This document shows positions 8,871 through 17,789 of a DNA stretch of 34,715 nt, piece by piece; within the stretch, counting starts at the first letter, position 1, and every line of letters begins with the position of its first letter. A program made the translations under genes and the position numbers. Where the stretch lies: contig MGGO01000008.1 of assembly GCA_001792465.1 (NCBI GenBank), positions 20,575-55,289 on the forward strand, read 5' to 3'. The notes below the pieces were generated by a model. It ran no database searches. It worked only from the letters and a program-made list of their open reading frames with translations, and was not told the origin of the DNA. This stretch comes from Candidatus Woesebacteria bacterium RIFCSPHIGHO2_01_FULL_44_10 (GTDB lineage Bacteria; Patescibacteriota; Microgenomatia; UBA8517).

Positions 8871-9108
8871 AGTCGGGCGAGTGTCTCATTACTACGACAA
8901 GTTAGGCGTTGCGATTATTGACCTAACTGGTGCCCTTTCTGTGGGGGACAAGGTAGTTTTTGAAAGAGGGGGAGAAGAGCTGTTTAGCGAAACGGTTGGT
9001 TCGATACAAATAGAACATGATCAGGTTGAAAGCGCCGGCAAGGGTGATATAGTAGGTGTCAAGGTCAATGAGGTGGTCAAAGAAGGCGCGGAGGTTTACA
9101 AGCTCTGA
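8857..9108 (+). CDS. EF-Tu domain-2-like small protein
   Basis: An 83-residue stand-alone beta-barrel resembling domain 2 of translational GTPases: KVGRVSHYYDKLGVAIIDL, LSVGDKVVFE, SIQIEHDQVESAGKGDIVGVKVNEVVKEGAEVYKL. No G domain is present. Proteins annotated as translation elongation factor-like occur in archaea and CPR, with no firm function. It starts with GTG inside the end of ruvC. A strong purine tract (GAGGGGGTGA, about 8839-8850) lies upstream, one of the few clear Shine-Dalgarno-like signals in the window and consistent with an internal start in the ruvC mRNA. Confidence 0.78.
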   Translation: MAKIKVGRVSHYYDKLGVAIIDLTGALSVGDKVVFERGGEELFSETVGSIQIEHDQVESAGKGDIVGVKVNEVVKEGAEVYKL

Positions 9109-9466
9109 AGCGGTTGATATTAAAAAAAGAGTTGTCTATTTGGTCGGCAAGATTGGGGTTTACTGGATTGAGACTTCACGTATTTTCTGCATAAGAAGCG
9201 AAAACTCCACTTCAAGAGCGATGGCGCGCATCTGGGGTTTAAATAATATTTGGCAAAAAGCGCTCAAACAAGACCCTGCGTATGTACTTGAGGTTATCTC
9301 AGAACGCTTTGACCGTCTTCCACAGCATAAGCAAGACGAGATTTTAATCCACGAGCTGGCCCACGTCCCTCGAAATTTTTCCGGCGCGCTTTTACCTCAC
9401 AGTCGTCGTCGCGGCAGCTTCCACGATAAATTAAAAATAATGCTCGCAGCTTATAAAAAATTATGA
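9068..9466 (+). CDS. Putative HExxH metallopeptidase (phage-metallopeptidase-like)
   Basis: The zinc motif HELAH is followed by VPRNFSGALLPH and a downstream His (GSFHDKL), as in the small putative phage metallopeptidase family also found in archaea. The N-terminal part (SRIFCIRSENSTSRAMARIWGLNNIWQKAL) matches the conserved region before the active site in those proteins. The substrate is unknown. The true start is uncertain: GTG 9056 and ATG 9068 both overlap the preceding gene, and TTG 9140 is another option. Family similarity seems to begin near the end of that gene. The stop overlaps the holA-like start by ATGA, so this is one operon from ruvC onward. Confidence 0.72.
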   Translation: MRWSKKARRFTSSEAVDIKKRVVYLVGKIGVYWIETSRIFCIRSENSTSRAMARIWGLNNIWQKALKQDPAYVLEVISERFDRLPQHKQDEILIHELAHVPRNFSGALLPHSRRRGSFHDKLKIMLAAYKKL

Positions 9467-10068
9467 GTAAGATAACCGTGCTTTATGGGGACCATGTGAC
9501 GGTGTCGCGGCAGCGAATGCTGGAGATTGTGTCTGCCGCCAGAAAGAAAGGCTGGGAGATCTTGCGCGAAATAACTACCACCGACTCGCTTTTTGCCACC
9601 GAGCGATTATTTGTTATTGAGGATGCAAGTCAGCTTACTGAAAAAGATTTTGATCAAGACATAAACGTATTAATCTGGCAAAAAAATCAAATACCAGCCT
9701 CGTTAAAAAAAATTCTTCCCAAAGATACCAAATATGAAGAATTTAAATTACCCGTGGTTATTTGGAAATTTTTGGACACTTTTTCCTTGAGACTTTTCCA
9801 TGAGGTGTGTCAAAAAGAAGCGGTTGAATTTGTTTTTGCCCTGATGGCAAGACAAGTGAGGGATTTATATTGGGTTAGCTCTGACCCCAAAACTTTTGCT
9901 GGCCCGGCGTGGCGAAAAAGTAGGCTAGTTTCGCAAGCGGCGAAGTATGGGGAACTGAAGTTAAAAAACGTTATCCAAAAACTAGCGCAAATTGACGTTG
10001 CTGCCAAAACCGGCGAAGCAGACCTAACCACTTCTCTTGACCTTCTGATTGTGAAAGAATTAGAATGA
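9463..10068 (+). CDS. DNA polymerase III delta-like subunit (reduced HolA)
   Basis: A 201-residue protein against ~330 in normal HolA. The C-terminal part (FALMARQVRDLYWV, AWRKSRLVSQAAKYGELKLKNVIQKLAQIDVAAKTGEADLTTSLDLLIVKEL) has the helical pattern of the HolA collar domain. The N-terminal half keeps only part of the clamp-opening region (MSKITVLYGDHVTVSRQRM, LFVIEDASQL, VLIWQKNQIPASLKKILP). There is no Walker motif, as expected for delta. It would work in the clamp loader. The start overlaps the metallopeptidase by ATGA. It could be a distant delta paralogue rather than the main subunit. Confidence 0.7.
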   Translation: MSKITVLYGDHVTVSRQRMLEIVSAARKKGWEILREITTTDSLFATERLFVIEDASQLTEKDFDQDINVLIWQKNQIPASLKKILPKDTKYEEFKLPVVIWKFLDTFSLRLFHEVCQKEAVEFVFALMARQVRDLYWVSSDPKTFAGPAWRKSRLVSQAAKYGELKLKNVIQKLAQIDVAAKTGEADLTTSLDLLIVKELE

Positions 10069-10078
10069 AGATAACTTC

Positions 10079-10864
10079 ATGAAACCAATCACCGAACTAA
10101 CCAGGGATGATATTAAAGACGTTAAACTTGTTTGCTTCGATGTTGACGGAGTAACAATTAAAAAGGGAACGCAAATTAAGGTAGAGGAAACTCCAGAAAC
10201 TCAGACAATGACTATAAGGACAAGGCTCCTGGCGCGCGAAATGAGAGATAAATTGATCGAACTTAAGAAACATTATTTTATTGCTATTAACAGCGGAAGA
10301 AGTACGATTTATTTAAAGGATGTTTTTAATGAACTACTTTGGGATAATGTTGCCTTAATCGGTGAGGTGGGAATTTTTACACTGGCTAAAGGCGAACTTG
10401 TTCAACACGAGAAATTTGATGAGAAAGCACTGGCTAAAATGAGGAATATCAGGTCGGAACTGGAAAAATATGCCGACACGACGAGAATCTCGGAGGCGTT
10501 TGAACCGAAACAATTTTTAATCACTTTCCATACGCGGTTCGATGACAAAAATGTCCATGAAATTGTTAAGAAAATTGACCCGGAGAGTGAATTTGCTGTC
10601 ATTTGGAGTGGAGAGGCCTTTGATATTTTACCAAGACGGCTAAATAAAGGTACTGCCTTGGTGAGTTTGTGCAAGTATCTGGATGTTGATCTCTCACAGA
10701 CGATTGCGATCGGAAATGGCAATAATGATCGGGACATGACAGAAACAGCTGGCATTGGAGTTACAACAGAACCGAAGGTTTTGAGATCTGACTTTTATAC
10801 AACCGGGAGCCAACATTTGGGAGGATTTGAGTTGATTGATAAACTTTTGGAATTAAATAGATGA
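10079..10864 (+). CDS. HAD-superfamily IIB phosphatase
   Basis: All four HAD motifs can be read: FDVDGVT (D21 nucleophile, D23), INSGRS, the Lys in RRLNKGTAL, and GNGNNDRDM. The cap between motifs II and III suits the Cof/sucrose-phosphatase-like IIB group. The substrate is probably a sugar phosphate, given that the gene overlaps by ATGA a phosphoglucose/phosphomannose isomerase gene; phosphomannomutase-like or trehalose/mannosylglycerate-type phosphatases are possible relatives. It starts 10 nt after the delta-like gene with no clear ribosome-binding site. Confidence 0.82.
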   Translation: MKPITELTRDDIKDVKLVCFDVDGVTIKKGTQIKVEETPETQTMTIRTRLLAREMRDKLIELKKHYFIAINSGRSTIYLKDVFNELLWDNVALIGEVGIFTLAKGELVQHEKFDEKALAKMRNIRSELEKYADTTRISEAFEPKQFLITFHTRFDDKNVHEIVKKIDPESEFAVIWSGEAFDILPRRLNKGTALVSLCKYLDVDLSQTIAIGNGNNDRDMTETAGIGVTTEPKVLRSDFYTTGSQHLGGFELIDKLLELNR

Positions 10865-11925
10865 TTAATTTGGACTCGCTGGGGGATATTAAAGACTTTG
10901 ATCAGGGGGAGGTGCTTACCTCTATTCGTAGATTGCCAGAGCAGGTCGCAGATGCTTGGAAGCAGGTTACCGATGGTGAAGTCCCGGCCGCGTGTCGTTT
11001 GGCCAAAAATGTTGTTGTTTCTGGCATGGGTGGCTCTGCGCTGGGCGCTCGCATTGCCGATTCACTATTAACAGATAAAGCCCGTTCCCCGATTGAGATT
11101 TTCACCGAATATAGATTACCCGATTATGTCAATCAAGAAACTTTAGTTATTGCCTCCTCTTATTCAGGTAATACCGCAGAGACACTAACCGCAGCGGGCG
11201 AAGCAATTAATCGCGGGGCCATCGTTTATGGCGTTACCACAGGTGGTGAACTTGCCCGATTATTGAGTCAAAAAAACATTCCCTATTACCTCATTGACGC
11301 CAAGGAAAACCCGAGCGGTAAGCCGCGGCTTGGCATTGGTTACTCAATCGGAGCAATTTTGGCAGTTTTGGCCCGATGTGGTTTCATTAACCTTCTGGAT
11401 TCGGAAGTTGCGGAAGCGGTTGAAGAGGCTAAAAAATTTGTTAAGGCTTTTGGCCCAACAGTTCCTAAGGAAAAAAATCCGGCCAAAGAGCTGGCGGAAA
11501 CACTTTACACTAAAATCCCGGTTTTGGTAGCCAGCGAGCACTTATTTGGTGTGGCTCACGCTTTCAAAAATCAACTTAATGAAACAGCCAAGACTTTTGC
11601 TTGCCTTTTTGATTTACCTGAGGCCGACCACCATCTTTTGGAAGGTTTGGGCTACCCGGAGGCTGCAAAAGCATTTTTGCATTTCTTGTTTTTTGAGTCC
11701 GGTGTCTATTTTGGTGAAGTAAAACGCCGCTACTCTCTCACCCAAGAGGTAGTTGGCAAACAGGGCGTTTCTTTTACCAACTACCATTTAACTGCGTATC
11801 GTAAATTGCCACAAATTTTTGAAGTTTTGATTCTGGGCAGCTTTGTTAGCTTTTATTTAGCTCTTTTGCACGAGGTCGACCCCGCCCAAATCCCCTGGGT
11901 TGATTACTTCAAAGCAAAGCTCTAA
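10861..11925 (+). CDS. Bifunctional phosphoglucose/phosphomannose isomerase
   Basis: A 354-residue two-SIS-domain protein. It interconverts fructose-6-P with glucose-6-P and mannose-6-P. Visible signatures are VVSGMGGSALGARIADSLL, SSYSGNTAETL (phosphate-binding Ser/Thr loop), IGYSIGAILAVL, and the C-terminal HAFKNQLNETAKTF segment holding the catalytic glutamate. The C-terminal PMI_PGI domain continues through FFESGVYFGEVKRRYSLTQEV. It overlaps the HAD phosphatase by ATGA. Its stop codon TAA lies within a TAATAT box placed for ppsA. Confidence 0.9.
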   Translation: MINLDSLGDIKDFDQGEVLTSIRRLPEQVADAWKQVTDGEVPAACRLAKNVVVSGMGGSALGARIADSLLTDKARSPIEIFTEYRLPDYVNQETLVIASSYSGNTAETLTAAGEAINRGAIVYGVTTGGELARLLSQKNIPYYLIDAKENPSGKPRLGIGYSIGAILAVLARCGFINLLDSEVAEAVEEAKKFVKAFGPTVPKEKNPAKELAETLYTKIPVLVASEHLFGVAHAFKNQLNETAKTFACLFDLPEADHHLLEGLGYPEAAKAFLHFLFFESGVYFGEVKRRYSLTQEVVGKQGVSFTNYHLTAYRKLPQIFEVLILGSFVSFYLALLHEVDPAQIPWVDYFKAKL

Positions 11926-11928
11926 TAT
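11923..11928 (+). promoter_or_regulatory. -10 box for ppsA, overlapping the isomerase stop
   Basis: TAATAT begins at the TAA stop of the isomerase gene and ends 6 nt before ATG 11935. The spacing is the same as at ruvC and fits a leaderless start. Weaker than the TATAAT examples, with no TGn extension. Confidence 0.4.
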
Positions 11929-11934
11929 GAAATA

Positions 11935-14214
11935 ATGGCAGCTGCCCAACCTTTTATTGTTGACTTCAGAAAGATAGACAAAAACGACATTCCTCTTGTC
12001 GGCGGTAAAGGCGCCAACTTGGGAGAGATGGCAAATGCGGGTTTCCCCGTGCCCACTGGTTTCGCAATCACCGTACATGCCTACGATCTTTTCCTCAGGG
12101 AAAATGATTTGGCCGAAAAGCTGGCTGCAATTCAAAAAGATACCAACAAGGAAGACCCCGAAAGCTTCCAAAGAGCCTCAAAAAAGATTGAAGAACTGCT
12201 CAAGGGATCCAAAATTCCAGACATAGTTGGAGAAGAGGTTATCAAGTATTACCGTAAACTTTCGGGCTTCAAAAAAGCATTGGTTGCCGTTCGATCAAGT
12301 GCTACCGCGGAGGACTTGCCAACTGCCAGCTTTGCCGGCCAGCAGGCGACGTTTCTAAACGTCCAAGGCGAAGCAAGCCTTTTGCACCGAGTCAGAGATT
12401 GTTGGGCCAGCCTTTTTACCGCCCGAGCAATTTTCTACCGACAGGAGAACAAAATTGATCATGCTAAAGTAAAAATTTCAGTCATCGTTCAAAAAATGAT
12501 TCAAAGTGAAGCCAGTGGTGTCATGTTTACCATTGATCCGGTTACAAATGACAAGGACAAAATAATAATTGAGGCGGTTTGGGGTTTGGGAGAGCTGATT
12601 GTCCAGGGCTCAGTTGTACCAGATAAATACATCGTCCAAAAGGACACTTTTTTTATTCTGTCTAAGCAATTTGCCGATCAAGCAATTCAACTTGTCCGAG
12701 CTGGGTTTGAAATTAAGGAAACGGCAGTACCTAAGAAATTAGCTTCAAAAAGAAAGCTTTCTGACGAGGAAATTGTTAAATTGGCAAAAATAGGTGAAAG
12801 ACTTCAGCAGCATTATTATTTCCCTCAGGACATAGAGTGGGCTAAAGAGGGTAAAAATTTATATATCGTCCAAACAAGACCAGTAACCACGACCAGTATT
12901 AAGTATAAAGTATTAAGTATTAAGGGAGAGGACGTAGAGGCGGCAAGCGCGCCGATTTTAACCGGGATACCGGCAAGTCCCGGGGTGGCTTCAGGCCACG
13001 TCAAGATTACAAAGTCCCCTAAAGAAATTGGGAAAGTGGAAAACGGGGACGTTTTGGTTGCTGAAATGACCAGCCCCGACTATGTCCCGGCGATGAAAAA
13101 GGCAAGTGCGATTGTGACTAATAAAGGTGGTATGACCAGTCACGCGGCCATTGTGTCCCGAGAACTTGGAATCCCCGCTATAGTAGGAGCCAAAGAGGCA
13201 ACGACCAAACTTAAAGAAGGTTGGGTAGTGACGGTTGACGCTAGCCGCGGGCAGGTGTACTTGGGGAGCAAGATTAAAGTAGAAAAAGTAAAGAAAGTAT
13301 CACAAGTAGCACAGGTAACAAAAAAGCTAAAAACGGCGACAAATTTATATGTGAACCTGGCTGAGCCGGAGTTGGCAGCAAAGATTGCTAAAAAACACGT
13401 TGACGGAGTGGGTTTGCTGCGCGCTGAGTTCATGATTGCCAATATTGGCATGCATCCCAAAGAAGCAATCAAACAAAAAAAACAGTTAAAGTATATTGAC
13501 AGCCTGGCTTCAAACTTGGAGAAATTTACCCGGGCTTTTGATGGTAGACCGGTGGTTTATAGAGCAACGGATTTCAAAACCAATGAGTATCGATCACTAC
13601 CCGGAGGGAAGGCTTGGGAACCCCAGGAACCAAATCCCATGCTTGGCTTTCGGGGTGCTTACCGCTACAAAGCAAACCCCGACGTTTTTAATCTGGAACT
13701 GGCTGCAATTAAGAAAGTTCGGGAGAGTTACGACAACTTACACTTGATGATTCCCTTCGTTCGTTCACCTCAGGAACTTGCCGATATTCGAAGAATTGTA
13801 GCCGGAGAAGATTTTTTCAAAAGCACGACCTTTAAGTTCTGGATGATGGTAGAGTTGCCGGTTAATGTTATTGCCCTCAAGGATTTTATTGAAGTAGGTA
13901 TCGATGGGGTTTCCGTTGGCAGCAATGACTTAACCATGCTTCTTTTGGGAACGGACAGGGATAACGCTGAAGTGGCGGACGCTTTTAACGAGCGCTCACC
14001 CGTTGTTTACTGGGCATTAAGACGGGTTATACGAACTTGCCATAAGTACGGCATTACCGCCAGTATTTGCGGTCAAGCCCCTTCGGTGTATGAGGATTTG
14101 GTTGAAAGGCTAATAAGGTATGGCATTACCAGCGTTTCGGTTAATCCCGACGCAATTGAGCGCATCCGCGAAGTAATTCACCGGGCGGAAATAAACTATG
14201 TCAAAAATCGCTAA
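11935..14214 (+). CDS. ppsA: Phosphoenolpyruvate synthase
   Basis: Makes PEP from pyruvate and ATP (AMP and phosphate released), the gluconeogenic bypass of pyruvate kinase. Domains in order: ATP-grasp PPDK_N domain (GGKGANLGEMANAGFPVPTG, VRSSATAEDLPTASFAGQQ, GLGELIVQG), swivelling phosphohistidine domain with the His in GGMTSHAAIVSRELGIPA, and C-terminal PEP/pyruvate TIM barrel (GLLRAEFM, LGFRGAYRY, VGSNDLTMLLLGTDRDN, CGQAPS). The length of 759 residues is near normal. A short Lys/Val-rich linker (KVEKVKKVSQVAQVTKK) follows the His domain. The last 17 nt overlap the enolase gene. Confidence 0.95.
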   Translation: MAAAQPFIVDFRKIDKNDIPLVGGKGANLGEMANAGFPVPTGFAITVHAYDLFLRENDLAEKLAAIQKDTNKEDPESFQRASKKIEELLKGSKIPDIVGEEVIKYYRKLSGFKKALVAVRSSATAEDLPTASFAGQQATFLNVQGEASLLHRVRDCWASLFTARAIFYRQENKIDHAKVKISVIVQKMIQSEASGVMFTIDPVTNDKDKIIIEAVWGLGELIVQGSVVPDKYIVQKDTFFILSKQFADQAIQLVRAGFEIKETAVPKKLASKRKLSDEEIVKLAKIGERLQQHYYFPQDIEWAKEGKNLYIVQTRPVTTTSIKYKVLSIKGEDVEAASAPILTGIPASPGVASGHVKITKSPKEIGKVENGDVLVAEMTSPDYVPAMKKASAIVTNKGGMTSHAAIVSRELGIPAIVGAKEATTKLKEGWVVTVDASRGQVYLGSKIKVEKVKKVSQVAQVTKKLKTATNLYVNLAEPELAAKIAKKHVDGVGLLRAEFMIANIGMHPKEAIKQKKQLKYIDSLASNLEKFTRAFDGRPVVYRATDFKTNEYRSLPGGKAWEPQEPNPMLGFRGAYRYKANPDVFNLELAAIKKVRESYDNLHLMIPFVRSPQELADIRRIVAGEDFFKSTTFKFWMMVELPVNVIALKDFIEVGIDGVSVGSNDLTMLLLGTDRDNAEVADAFNERSPVVYWALRRVIRTCHKYGITASICGQAPSVYEDLVERLIRYGITSVSVNPDAIERIREVIHRAEINYVKNR

Positions 14215-15469
14215 AATTTGGGCCAGAGAAATTTTGGATTCACGGGGAACACCTACAGTGGAAGCTGCATGTCAGCTTGATTCCGGCCACGTTGCCGTCG
14301 CTTCTGTGCCATCTGGAGCCTCAACCGGGAGCTATGAAGCCCTGGAGCTTCGGGATGGAGAAGAAGCGCGCTATCAAGGCAAAGGCGTGTTAAACGCAGT
14401 AAATAACGTAAACCAAATATTAGGGCCCGCTTTGGTTGGAATGGACCCTTCTGACCAAGTTGCAATTGACCAGAAACTTCTCAGCCTCGACTCGAGTGAA
14501 AACAAAAAGAAGTTAGGCGCAAACAGCATTTTGGCAGTTTCGGTTGTAACAGCCAAAGCCGGGGCTCTGACAGCCGGTGTCCAGCTTTACGCTTGGATAC
14601 AGGCTCTGGCTCAAAAAAGAGGTTTAATCGTCAGCACCTGGCGTATTCCGACTCCCCTTTTTAACATGTTAAATGGCGGGCTTCACGGAGCTGGAAACTT
14701 GGATTTTCAAGAGTTTTTTGTCACGCCGACGACCGCCAAAGGCTACTCGGAAGGGTTGCGCGCAGGAGTCGAGATTTACCATGTAATAGGCCAAAACTTA
14801 GCCAGAAGGGGCGCCATTCACTCCGTTGGTGACGAAGGCGGTTATGCCCCAAACCTTTTTACCAACGCTGACGCCCTTGAGATTTTAGTCGACTCTATTA
14901 AACAAACACCTTACTCAATCGGTAGAGACGTCTTTTTGGGCCTTGATGTGGCAGCTTCGACTTTTTTCAGGGACGGCGAATATACCATTAGAGACAAATC
15001 TGGTCCAATGAGCGAAGACGCTTTCATTGAATTCTATAAAGACTTAAACAACACTTATCATATGGCCGTTTTGGAAGATCCCCTGGACCAGGACGCGTGG
15101 ACGGGTTGGCAAAAACTGGTTGGAGTCCTGGGAAGTCAAACAATTGTAGTGGGAGATGATCTTTTGGCCACAAATCCCAAAAGAGTAGATAAGGCAATTG
15201 CAGACAGTGCCTGTAACGGCATTTTGGTTAAACCCAATCAAATAGGAACTGTAACGGAGACAATCGACGTGGTCAAAAAAGCCAAAGACGCCGGGTGGAA
15301 AATTGTCGTCTCGCACCGCTCCGGAGAAACCAACGACTGGTTTATTGCTGATTTTGCCGTGGGTGTCGGAGCTGATTATGTTAAATTCGGAGCCCCATGT
15401 CGTGGGGAAAGAGTTGCCAAGTATAATCGATTGTCTTCCATAGAAATCGAGCTTACACAGCGCAAATGA
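14198..15469 (+). CDS. eno: Enolase
   Basis: Converts 2-phosphoglycerate to PEP. The N-terminal signature AREILDSRGTPTVEA and the loop SVPSGASTGSYEALELRD are intact. Active-site residues are visible: the Glu in VGDEGGYAPNL, metal ligands in FLGLDVAAS, VLEDPLDQDAW and VGDDLLATN, the catalytic Lys in LVKPNQIGT, and SHRSGETND. The substrate loop reads NGGLHGAGNLDFQEF instead of the common NGGSHAGN form. Length 423, normal. It overlaps the ppsA end by 17 nt and gpmI by ATGA, so PEP synthase, enolase and mutase would be made together. Confidence 0.96.
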   Translation: MSKIAKIWAREILDSRGTPTVEAACQLDSGHVAVASVPSGASTGSYEALELRDGEEARYQGKGVLNAVNNVNQILGPALVGMDPSDQVAIDQKLLSLDSSENKKKLGANSILAVSVVTAKAGALTAGVQLYAWIQALAQKRGLIVSTWRIPTPLFNMLNGGLHGAGNLDFQEFFVTPTTAKGYSEGLRAGVEIYHVIGQNLARRGAIHSVGDEGGYAPNLFTNADALEILVDSIKQTPYSIGRDVFLGLDVAASTFFRDGEYTIRDKSGPMSEDAFIEFYKDLNNTYHMAVLEDPLDQDAWTGWQKLVGVLGSQTIVVGDDLLATNPKRVDKAIADSACNGILVKPNQIGTVTETIDVVKKAKDAGWKIVVSHRSGETNDWFIADFAVGVGADYVKFGAPCRGERVAKYNRLSSIEIELTQRK

Positions 15470-17115
15470 AAACCAAATTTGTAATCCTGGCCGTGCTTGA
15501 CGGTTGGGGGATAGCCGCACCAAATCCAGGTAACGCAATTTACAAGGCCAACACAGTCAACATGGATCGCCTTTGGGCCTCTTACCCTCACACCCAACTT
15601 GAGGCAGCGGGGGAAGCGGTGGGCTTGCCCAAAAGTGAAGCGGGAAACACCGAAACGGGGCACATCAATCTTGGCGCGGGCAGAATAATCTATCAGGACT
15701 TGGCAAGGATTAATATGGCCATTGCCGATGGAAGTTTTTTTACCAACTCGGTACTTCTGGGAGCCATCGAGCACGCAAAGCAAAACAACTCAAATCTTCA
15801 CTTAATGGGCCTTATTGGAGCCGGAGGCGTGCATTCAAACATTGAGCACATTTATGCTTTGATTCAAATTGCGGCCAAAAATGACTTTAACAGAGTATAT
15901 CTGCATCTTTTCACCGATGGCAGGGATTCCCCACCCACTTCTGCCACAACTTACATCAGTGAGCTTAAAAAAGTTCTTCGAAAAGAGGGGATTGGTAAAA
16001 TCGCCTCGATTATGGGTAGGTATTGGGGTATGGACCGAGACAGAAGGTGGGACAGAACCTCCAAAGCCTACGCCGCTTTAGTGGAAGGGCAGGGGAACTT
16101 GGTTAAAAGCCCCGAAGAAGTAATTGAAGCCTCTTACGCTGAAGCCAAAACCGATGAGTTTATCGATCCGGCAATCGTAACCGACGAGCATGGAATGCCA
16201 ATTTCGTTAATTAGCGACAATGACGCCGTAGTTTTTTATAACTTCAGAATTGACAGACCCAGACAATTAACGGCCGCTTTTTTAGTGCGTGATTTTGTTG
16301 AAGGCAGTCTGGCTTTAGAATTTGATCCGTATCAGGAACAGTATGAAAAAACGCATATCGCTCAGCGCTTGGGCAAGTCAAAAGAGATTTTTGTCAGAAA
16401 CAAATTTTTGTCAAACTTGTATTTTGTGACCATGACAAGGTACAGCGACTCATTGGTGGCAGCCGGAGCAAAGGTTGCAGTTAATCCCGAGTTAGTCGAC
16501 TTGCCTTTGGGCAGAATGATAAGTGATGCCGCCATAAGGCAGCTGCGGGTTGCGGAGAGTGAAAAAGAAAGATTTGTTACTTTTTACTTCAACGGTTTGC
16601 GGGAGGAGGCTTTTAATGGAGAAGAAAGAGTAATAATTCCCTCGCCCCAGGTGCCAACTTATGATGTTTGGCCCCAAATGTCTGCTTACCAAATAACCGA
16701 TAATCTTACGAAAAAAATGGCAACGGGTGATTATGCTTTTGCACTCATTAATTACGCCAACCCGGACATGGTTGGCCATACAGGAAGTATTGGCCCCACG
16801 GCCACAGCCTGTGAAGTGGTGGACGAATGTGTGGGCAAAATTGTTAATTTTACTCTTGCCTACGGAGGCACATTCATTATCACGGCTGATCATGGAAACG
16901 CGGAAGAGCTTATTAAAAGCCAAACCGGGCGGGTGGACACCGAGCACAGTACCAATCCAGTGCCTTTTATTATTGTTTCAAACAATTTTACCGGCAAAGC
17001 CCAAACACTGCCGGCCGGAATTCTGGCTGATGTAGCGCCAACAATTTTGAATTTACTGGATATTGAGACTCCTACTTCCATGACCGGCCGAAATTTGCTA
17101 CAGTCAATGGGATGA
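15466..17115 (+). CDS. gpmI: 2,3-bisphosphoglycerate-independent phosphoglycerate mutase
   Basis: Interconverts 3- and 2-phosphoglycerate through a phosphoenzyme, using Mn. Conserved features: VLAVLDGWG (metal Asp), GHINLGAGRIIYQDLARIN, the HLFTDGRDSPP and GRYWGMDRDRRWDR substrate-binding segments, NYANPDMVGHTG, and ADHGNAEEL near the C-terminus. The nucleophile motif, usually GNSEVGH, reads GNTETGH, so residue 62 is Thr rather than Ser. The rest of the active site looks complete and the length (549) is slightly above the usual ~510. It overlaps enolase by ATGA and the DedA gene by ATGA. Confidence 0.94.
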   Translation: MKTKFVILAVLDGWGIAAPNPGNAIYKANTVNMDRLWASYPHTQLEAAGEAVGLPKSEAGNTETGHINLGAGRIIYQDLARINMAIADGSFFTNSVLLGAIEHAKQNNSNLHLMGLIGAGGVHSNIEHIYALIQIAAKNDFNRVYLHLFTDGRDSPPTSATTYISELKKVLRKEGIGKIASIMGRYWGMDRDRRWDRTSKAYAALVEGQGNLVKSPEEVIEASYAEAKTDEFIDPAIVTDEHGMPISLISDNDAVVFYNFRIDRPRQLTAAFLVRDFVEGSLALEFDPYQEQYEKTHIAQRLGKSKEIFVRNKFLSNLYFVTMTRYSDSLVAAGAKVAVNPELVDLPLGRMISDAAIRQLRVAESEKERFVTFYFNGLREEAFNGEERVIIPSPQVPTYDVWPQMSAYQITDNLTKKMATGDYAFALINYANPDMVGHTGSIGPTATACEVVDECVGKIVNFTLAYGGTFIITADHGNAEELIKSQTGRVDTEHSTNPVPFIIVSNNFTGKAQTLPAGILADVAPTILNLLDIETPTSMTGRNLLQSMG

Positions 17116-17753
17116 TCGAGACTATTACTCACTTTTTAGTGACTAACCTAACTAACTTCATTGAAGGATATGGTTTAGTAGCTGTATTTATTCTCATGAC
17201 TGCAGAGTCCGCCCTCATTCCAATTCCGAGTGAAATTACCATGCCTTTTGCCGGCTTTATGGCCGGTCGGGGCATCATCGGCTTTTGGCCGGCCGTTGCT
17301 GTTGGTGCTTTCGGTAACTTGGTCGGGAGTTTACTTGCTTATTGGCTAGGCGCGGCCAAAGGAGAGGAATGGGTACGGTTTGCCATAAAGAAGTGGGGGA
17401 AGTGGTTTCTTCTGCGCGAAAAAGAATTTGATCTCTCGAAAAAGTGGTTCGAAAATTATGGCCAGGCAGTTGCTTTTATTTCAAGGCTGCTGCCAATAGT
17501 TCGTACTTTTATTAGTTTACCAGCGGGAATAGCTAAAATGAATTTGGGTAAGTTTGCAGTTCTTACTTTGATCGGTTCGTTTTTGTGGTCGGGGGTGTTG
17601 GCCTGGTTAGGGCTAAAGCTCGGTCAAAACTGGCTAGCCATTGAGCCCTACTTCAGAAAATTCCAGTTTGTAGTCATCGGTCTTTTTGTTGCAGCAGCCA
17701 TCTTCTACGTTTACCACCACTTGAAGCCCTCCCCAACTCGCCATTCTGATTGA
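17112..17753 (+). CDS. DedA family membrane protein
   Basis: A 213-residue VTT/SNARE-associated-type membrane protein. Family marks are AESALIPIPSEITMPFAGFMA near the N-terminus, the GNLVGSLLAYWLGA helix, and FISRLLPIVRTFISLPAGIAKM with the two Arg residues needed in studied DedA proteins. About five hydrophobic segments are seen, with a basic C-terminal tail. Members act in membrane homeostasis and lipid-carrier flipping or translocation; the exact substrate cannot be inferred. It is the last gene of the glycolytic run and starts within the gpmI stop. Confidence 0.9.
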   Translation: MIETITHFLVTNLTNFIEGYGLVAVFILMTAESALIPIPSEITMPFAGFMAGRGIIGFWPAVAVGAFGNLVGSLLAYWLGAAKGEEWVRFAIKKWGKWFLLREKEFDLSKKWFENYGQAVAFISRLLPIVRTFISLPAGIAKMNLGKFAVLTLIGSFLWSGVLAWLGLKLGQNWLAIEPYFRKFQFVVIGLFVAAAIFYVYHHLKPSPTRHSD

Positions 17754-17769
17754 AATGATGAGAAACAAC

Positions 17770-17778
17770 TGCTAATAT
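17770..17778 (+). promoter_or_regulatory. Extended -10 for the 77-residue gene
   Basis: TGCTAATAT ends 11 nt before ATG 17790, predicting a leader of only about 4 nt. Confidence 0.45.
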
Positions 17779-17789
17779 TCCTCTTAAAT

